A stretch of 6,098 nt of DNA from Candidatus Poribacteria bacterium (GTDB lineage: Bacteria > Poribacteria > WGA-4E > PCPOR2b): assembly GCA_027296925.1 (NCBI GenBank), contig JAPUIP010000554.1, positions 1 through 6,098 of the forward strand, in the 5' to 3' direction. Under the pieces are notes generated by a model. The model did not search any database. It worked only from the letters and a program-made list of their open reading frames with translations, and was not told where the DNA came from. The position numbers were made by a program, and so were the translations under genes. This document shows, piece by piece, positions 1-3,876 of the stretch; position 1 is the first letter of the stretch, and every line of letters starts with the position of its first letter.

Positions 1-1302
1 CTCGAATATAAGGGATATGCCGTCAAACTGGTTCAGAATCTAACGGATATTGATGACAAGATTATCAATCGCGCAAATGAGCAGGGGATTAGCCCATTTC
101 AGCTTGCTCAGAAGTATGTGGACGCCTATTTTGAAGATTCGCAAAAACTCGGTATCCGTCTTGCTGATGTTCACCCGCGAGCAACTGAACATATTTCTGA
201 GATGGTCTCCCTGATCCAAACCTTGATCGGTAAGGATGTTGCCTATGACGTCGATGGGGACGTATACTATCGCGTCAACAACTTTGCAGAATATGGCAAG
301 CTCTCTCACCGCAAGCCCGAAGAACTGCTCGCTGGCGCTCGTGTCGAGATCGATGAACGAAAGGAAGATCCGCGTGATTTTGATCTCTGGAAAAAGTCGA
401 AAGCGGGGGAACCATCGTGGGATAGCCCCTGGGGGAAGGGACGCCCCGGCTGGCACATCGAGTGCTCTGCCATGGCGATGAAACATCTCGGTGAAACAAT
501 CGATATTCACGCCGGCGGTCATGACCTTCAATTTCCGCACCACGAAAATGAGATCGCTCAGAGCGAGGTCGTAACAGGCAAAGCCTTCGCTAATTACTGG
601 ATGCATGTTGCATTCCTGAGAATCGGTGGGCAGCGGATGGGCAAGTCTAAAGAGAATTTCATCTTTGTTCGTGATGCGCTGCGGAAGCATTCTCCAGAAG
701 CGATTCGACATTTTTTAATCTCTGCGCAATATCGCCATCCGCAGGATTACAACCCAATAAGTTTACAAGAATCAAGCAGTGCTATTCGACGCTTGCATAA
801 CTGTCTGGATGCGCTAAAGCCGTATCGAGACGGGGTGGCAAATGCCTCGGGTGAGGCGGCTCTGAATGCGGCTGAAACCTCACTGCTCCAATCCCTTCAT
901 GCCATGCGTTACGGCTTCGAGTCCGCGATGGATGATGATTTTAACACCGCTGCGGCGCTGGGAGTGATTTTTAAGTTCGTCGGCGAAGTCAATCTATTTC
1001 TTGCCGCCACCGAAGGGCGCCCATCGGACTCGGCCATAAGGGTGCTGAACCAGGCTGATAAAGGCCTCGTTGAAATCTGCGAAACTCTTGGCATCTACGG
1101 CGAACACGAAGCAGCCAGCGATGAACATGCCGCCTTGACGGATCAGCTTATGGCGCTCATCATGGAAATTCGCCAGGACGCAAGGCAACGTAAAGATTGG
1201 GAAACGGCAGATAAAATCCGTGACCGGTTAAAGGCACTGAATATTGAACTTCAAGATGCTCGATCCGAAACAACATGGAAGATTATCAGAGGGGACCTGT
1301 AA
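1..1302 (+). CDS. cysS: Cysteinyl-tRNA synthetase, 5' end missing
   Basis: This class I aminoacyl-tRNA synthetase charges tRNA-Cys with cysteine in the cytoplasm. The frame is open from base 1, and by recalled similarity to E. coli CysS about 54 N-terminal residues, including the HIGH motif, lie upstream. Visible hallmarks, numbered from base 1, are NLTDIDDKIINRAN near residue 14, GEPSWDSPWG near 136-145, PGWHIECSAM at 149-158, and DLQFPHHENEIAQSE at 175-189. C155, H180 and E184 correspond to the E. coli zinc ligands C209, H234 and E238. The KMSKS loop is changed to RMGKS at 212-216, followed by KEN instead of the usual LGN. The C-terminal anticodon-binding part contains MDDDFNTAAAL, and the protein ends with ETTWKIIRGDL, matching the family's usual terminus. 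The expected full length is about 487 residues, close to the family norm. The stop TAA is 2 bases before the next start, so the downstream lipoprotein is probably cotranscribed. Identity is certain; only the 5' end is unknown. Confidence 0.97.
   Translation, partial: LEYKGYAVKLVQNLTDIDDKIINRANEQGISPFQLAQKYVDAYFEDSQKLGIRLADVHPRATEHISEMVSLIQTLIGKDVAYDVDGDVYYRVNNFAEYGKLSHRKPEELLAGARVEIDERKEDPRDFDLWKKSKAGEPSWDSPWGKGRPGWHIECSAMAMKHLGETIDIHAGGHDLQFPHHENEIAQSEVVTGKAFANYWMHVAFLRIGGQRMGKSKENFIFVRDALRKHSPEAIRHFLISAQYRHPQDYNPISLQESSSAIRRLHNCLDALKPYRDGVANASGEAALNAAETSLLQSLHAMRYGFESAMDDDFNTAAALGVIFKFVGEVNLFLAATEGRPSDSAIRVLNQADKGLVEICETLGIYGEHEAASDEHAALTDQLMALIMEIRQDARQRKDWETADKIRDRLKALNIELQDARSETTWKIIRGDL
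1288..1295 (+). promoter_or_regulatory. Ribosome binding site for the first lipoprotein
   Basis: AGAGGGGA lies inside the last codons of cysS, 9 bases before the ATG at 1305. It decides the start: an upstream in-frame ATG at 1275 would overlap cysS by 28 bases and place ten polar residues (MEDYQRGPVT) ahead of an otherwise standard lipoprotein signal peptide. Confidence 0.65.
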
Positions 1303-1304
1303 CA

Positions 1305-1919
1305 ATGTATCGTGTTTTCGGCCTATTATCAGTCGGTATCTGTTTACTGTTTGCGTCGGGTTGTGGACTCGCAGCCAAACAGGAGTGGAGTGAAAATTAC
1401 GCCCTCGACGAAGGGACGCGGGCAACGAGTCCTCAGATGATCGACGGCAATCTCAGGACGTTTGGTGAAACAACCTTTCCAGAAGCCACGCAAGGGTTCG
1501 CCGGTGGCACCCCTGCATCGCAGGCCATCATCGTGTTGCCCGAAAAAAGGGTCATTCGCCGCGTTGTGATTCACTCGGAGAATTTGAAGGCGTTTGATGT
1601 GTTTGCGGATAAAGGGAATGGAGATTGGCGCGTGGTTAAAGAGGTCAATACAGTCAAATCAAGCCCAATAGCCCTATCGGTGAATGTGGCATTTCCAACT
1701 GACAGAATCCGTATCCGTGTGTTGAGTACGACTGACGATGCAGAACTTCGCCGCAAGGAGCGAGCGCGTACCCGTGGAGCCAGGTGGGGCATGGGTAATC
1801 GGCGCGCTCCCGGCAAGATTTACGAAATTGAGTTATACGGCTACAAATCAACGGCAGAGGCGAGGGAACAGGAAGCGGAAGCTCAGCGTGAGAAAGAGCT
1901 TGATGATCTGTTAAAATGA
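1305..1919 (+). CDS. Discoidin-like lipoprotein (paralogue 1)
   Basis: A 204-residue predicted lipoprotein of unknown specific function. Residues 1-19 form a signal peptide with one basic residue (R3), a hydrophobic core and the box ASG before the lipidated C20. Gly at +2 suggests outer-membrane sorting if the E. coli Lol rule applies. Residues 26-180 look like one discoidin/F5-8 type C-like beta-sandwich: EWSE near 27, a hydrophobic strand at 83-89 (VIRRVVI), FDVF at 97-100, W108, IRIRV at 135-139, and a closing strand KIYEIELYGY at 171-180, a typical last strand of this fold. An Arg-rich loop (149-167) precedes that strand. The tail 181-204 is highly charged and probably helical (EAREQEAEAQREKE within it). 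The gene starts 2 bases after cysS, so coupling is likely. It is clearly homologous to the lipoprotein at 2038-2610. The fold is inferred from strand pattern only; ligand and partners are unknown. Confidence 0.85.
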   Translation: MYRVFGLLSVGICLLFASGCGLAAKQEWSENYALDEGTRATSPQMIDGNLRTFGETTFPEATQGFAGGTPASQAIIVLPEKRVIRRVVIHSENLKAFDVFADKGNGDWRVVKEVNTVKSSPIALSVNVAFPTDRIRIRVLSTTDDAELRRKERARTRGARWGMGNRRAPGKIYEIELYGYKSTAEAREQEAEAQREKELDDLLK

Positions 1920-1923
1920 AGCG

Positions 1924-1963
1924 AATCGGAAATGAAAGAAATGCGTTGTGCAATTTCCTGATT
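1924..1963 (+). other. Possible RNA hairpin after the first lipoprotein gene
   Basis: Bases 1924-1933 (AATCGGAAAT) pair with 1953-1963 (ATTTCCTGATT), giving a 10-bp stem with one bulged T at 1959 and a 19-base loop. No T-run follows, so this is not a standard intrinsic terminator. It begins five bases after the stop and could mark the 3' end of the cysS-lipoprotein transcript or protect it. The large loop and AT-rich stem mean it may be chance. Confidence 0.25.
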
Positions 1964-1974
1964 TCCCGTACAAT
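1946..1974 (+). promoter_or_regulatory. Candidate sigma-70-type promoter for lipoprotein 2 and dprA
   Basis: A -35-like TTGTGC (1946-1951) is followed after 17 bases by TACAAT (1969-1974), which matches 5 of 6 positions of the -10 consensus. The -35 box matches only 3 of 6. It sits in the only sizeable gap (118 bases) between cysS and dprA, and would give a leader of about 55-60 bases before the ATG at 2038. Housekeeping-sigma recognition is assumed because the phylum is unknown. Confidence 0.4.
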
Positions 1975-2024
1975 ATGCCTTACACTGCACGTTTAACTAC
2001 CTATTCACCATCAATCCAAAATTG

Positions 2025-2031
2025 AAGGAGG
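2025..2031 (+). promoter_or_regulatory. Strong ribosome binding site for the second lipoprotein
   Basis: AAGGAGG lies 6 bases before the ATG at 2038. It is the best Shine-Dalgarno match in the window and fixes the start of this gene. It also suggests that the second lipoprotein is translated efficiently. Confidence 0.85.
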
Positions 2032-2037
2032 CAAGAA

Positions 2038-2610
2038 ATGCGTTCTGTAATAGGAACACTTGTTGTGTTGAGTTTAGTTTCCATACTGGGTTGCGCTTCT
2101 GGCCCTGCGGTTCAGTGGAGCGAAGACATTGCACAGTTCGCTGAAAGCCAAGACTCAAAACTGAACGACCATCACATCTACTCAGTGGGGCAAACCAGTC
2201 CGTTAATCAGCGAGGCAAAGGATGAGAAGTCCGTCGCGGAGGCGGACAAATTTACGCAAGCAACGCTTGAGTGGCGCAAACCACAGCCCATTCAACGTGT
2301 CATTATAAAGGCCGAGATAGGACAACTCGAATTCTTTGAAATCCAGTATCTGGATGCTGAAGACAATTGGCAGACAATCAGAAGTGTCAAGAATCACGTG
2401 AGGGAAGAGTATAAACTCAAGTTGAAGGAGCCAATCCACACCCGCAAATTGCGACTGAAAGTGCCAATCAAATGGGAGTCTCGTCGAATGGGCGGCCAGA
2501 AGAAAAGAACCAGGGGCGAAGGCGGCGCACCTGTTGCCGCCTATAAGAAGATTCGTGATATTGAAGTCTACTACGTCCTGCCAGCAGGAGAACCGACAAC
2601 AACTCCGTGA
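2038..2610 (+). CDS. Discoidin-like lipoprotein (paralogue 2)
   Basis: A 190-residue predicted lipoprotein of unknown specific function. The signal peptide spans residues 1-18 (R2, then a hydrophobic stretch) and ends in the box ILG before lipidated C19; Ala at +2 is compatible with outer-membrane placement. The mature part parallels the protein at 1305-1919: QWSED at 26-30 (EWSEN there), a strand IQRVII at 85-90 (IRRVVI there), FFEIQY at 99-104, W111, KLRLKV at 137-142 (RIRIRV there), a basic loop 149-159 rich in Arg and Lys, and a closing strand KIRDIEVYYV at 171-180. This supports one discoidin/F5-8 type C-like domain per protein. Unlike paralogue 1 it ends in a short Pro/Thr tail (PTTTP) instead of a charged helix. 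It has its own strong ribosome binding site and a candidate promoter, and its stop is 12 bases before dprA in the same frame. No ligand, catalytic residue or pathway is evident. Confidence 0.87.
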   Translation: MRSVIGTLVVLSLVSILGCASGPAVQWSEDIAQFAESQDSKLNDHHIYSVGQTSPLISEAKDEKSVAEADKFTQATLEWRKPQPIQRVIIKAEIGQLEFFEIQYLDAEDNWQTIRSVKNHVREEYKLKLKEPIHTRKLRLKVPIKWESRRMGGQKKRTRGEGGAPVAAYKKIRDIEVYYVLPAGEPTTTP

Positions 2611-2622
2611 GCGCCGCAGATC

Positions 2623-3780
2623 ATGTTATCCGCTGAAGCAAGAAGTTTGATTCATCTCAATCTCATTCCTGGGGTTGGAAATCATACGATCCGACGCCTG
2701 TTAGCGATTTTTGAATCTGCGGAAGAAGCCCTTAACGCGACGTCGCAGGAGTTAGCCCAACTTGATGGGTTGACTCCTGACCTCCGCCGGCGGCTGATTG
2801 ATGGGAGATCGAACGTTTCTCTCGCGGACGAACTGGAACTGATCGACGCCCACCAATGCCATATCGTAACCATTAACGACGAATCCTACCCACCTCTTCT
2901 GAAGCAGATCAACGACCCACCACTCTTACTTTATGTTAAAGGTCAATTGCCCCTACCAGACACACCCAGCATTACAATTGTCGGATCGCGCAGCCCAACC
3001 GACTACGGTAAAACGATAAGCCGACAACTCAGTTGTCAACTCGCAACACACGGCCTAACAATCGCGAGCGGGTTCGCACGCGGCATCGATACCTGTGCCC
3101 ATCGAGGGGCGCTCGAAGCGGGCGGGCGAACGGTCGCCGTGTTGGGGAACGGGCTGAGCGTTGTGTATCCACAAGCAAACCGGGAACTCGCTGATGAAAT
3201 CATCAGGGAGGGTGCGTTGATCTCTGAATTCCCCATGACGATGCCGCCGATGGGAAGCAACTTCCCTCGCCGTAATCGGGTGCTCAGTGGCTTAACGCTA
3301 GGCACACTGGTGGTTGAAGCGTCCGAACGCAGCGGCTCGCTGATTACCGCACGTCATGCGGCCGAGCAGGGCCGGGAAGTATTTGCGGTGCCGGGGCAAA
3401 TTTTTTCCAAGATGTCGCAAGGTACTCACTATCTCATCAATCAAGGCGCAACGCTGATTCATTCGGTTGACGACCTGCTGAATGCGCTGCCGAATTATAC
3501 AAAATTCGCGGCGTCGGAAGTGCCCCCTCGACAGCCGCTTCCCCCAAAAAACATCTCCGCTCCATCAGAGGAAAAGACATCTCCCGATCCGTCCCCTCCC
3601 TTGCAATTGAGCGCTGATGAAAGAGCCATCCTGTCGGCAATCGAGCCCCCCGCTTCGCATATCGATGGCATCACGCGAGTCACGCAGTTGCCCGTTGGTA
3701 AAGTTTCGTCGGCACTCGTCATGCTTGAACTGAAAGGGCTCGTTCAACAGTTGCCGGGGAAGCAGTTTGCAAAAAGATAG
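2623..3780 (+). CDS. dprA: DNA-processing protein DprA (Smf)
   Basis: DprA binds incoming single-stranded DNA during natural transformation and loads RecA onto it; in bacteria not known to be competent it is still common. The 385-residue protein shows the full architecture. Residues 1-65 are a helical helix-hairpin-helix/SAM-like region (LIPGVGNHTIRRLL). The Rossmann-like core spans about 85-290, with GSRSPTDYG at 121-129, SGFARGIDTCAH at 149-160, AVLGNGLSVVYP at 172-183, SEFP at 201-204, FPRRNRVLSGL at 214-224, EASERSGSLITARHA at 232-246, and GTHYLINQGATLI at 267-279. A Pro-rich linker follows (about 300-327), then a C-terminal winged-helix-like domain (about 328-385). The start is fixed from upstream by an in-frame TGA at 2608-2610 that is also the stop of the preceding lipoprotein, and ATG 2623 is the first start codon after it. 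No clear ribosome binding site is seen, so translational coupling to the lipoprotein gene is likely. Confidence 0.97.
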   Translation: MLSAEARSLIHLNLIPGVGNHTIRRLLAIFESAEEALNATSQELAQLDGLTPDLRRRLIDGRSNVSLADELELIDAHQCHIVTINDESYPPLLKQINDPPLLLYVKGQLPLPDTPSITIVGSRSPTDYGKTISRQLSCQLATHGLTIASGFARGIDTCAHRGALEAGGRTVAVLGNGLSVVYPQANRELADEIIREGALISEFPMTMPPMGSNFPRRNRVLSGLTLGTLVVEASERSGSLITARHAAEQGREVFAVPGQIFSKMSQGTHYLINQGATLIHSVDDLLNALPNYTKFAASEVPPRQPLPPKNISAPSEEKTSPDPSPPLQLSADERAILSAIEPPASHIDGITRVTQLPVGKVSSALVMLELKGLVQQLPGKQFAKR

Positions 3781-3796
3781 CCCGACATGTTAATAT
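3767..3796 (+). promoter_or_regulatory. Candidate promoter of the methyltransferase gene
   Basis: TTGCAA (3767-3772, 4 of 6 positions of the -35 consensus) lies within the last codons of dprA. It is followed after 18 bases by TAATAT (3791-3796, 4 of 6 of the -10 consensus). The -10 box overlaps the left arm and loop of the inverted repeat at 3785-3808, the arrangement expected for a repressible promoter. Both boxes are imperfect, so the call is tentative. Confidence 0.3.
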
Positions 3797-3808
3797 TACT
3801 TAACATGT
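3785..3808. promoter_or_regulatory. Perfect inverted repeat, possible operator
   Basis: ACATGTTAA (3785-3793) and TTAACATGT (3800-3808) are exact reverse complements separated by TATTAC. It lies 4 bases after the dprA stop and 68 bases before the methyltransferase start. The stem is AT-rich and is not followed by a T-run, so it resembles a dimeric regulator's binding site more than an intrinsic terminator. The repressor, if any, is not in the window. A weak terminator for dprA remains possible. Confidence 0.5.
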
Positions 3809-3862
3809 GTTACCGCTAGGAAAGAGTTAATCCCCGGAACGCTCGTGTTGGAAAATTCTCAT

Positions 3863-3868
3863 AGAGGA
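3863..3868 (+). promoter_or_regulatory. Ribosome binding site of the methyltransferase gene
   Basis: AGAGGA lies 8 bases before the ATG at 3877. An in-frame TAG at 3862-3864 closes the frame just upstream and overlaps this site, so 3877 is the first possible ATG. A second purine run, AAAGGA at 3871-3876, touches the ATG and is too close to serve. Confidence 0.65.
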
Positions 3869-3876
3869 TTAAAGGA

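Noticed and set aside
40..711. 223-codon open frame on the minus strand opposite cysS
   Set aside because: It lies wholly antisense to a strongly conserved cysS segment, its product has no recognisable domain, and it arises from the codon pattern of the real gene.
118..1302. cysS starting at GTG 118
   Set aside because: Conserved CysS sequence (NLTDIDDKI and the preceding residues) is encoded upstream in the same frame to base 1, so the gene is cut by the window edge and does not start internally.
1275..1304. Longer start for the first lipoprotein at ATG 1275
   Set aside because: It would add MEDYQRGPVT before a complete signal peptide and overlap cysS by 28 bases, while a good ribosome binding site fits the ATG at 1305.
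3785..3808. Inverted repeat as a standard intrinsic terminator of dprA
   Set aside because: The stem is AT-rich and is followed by GTTACCGC rather than a T-run; an operator fits better, though a weak terminator is not excluded.
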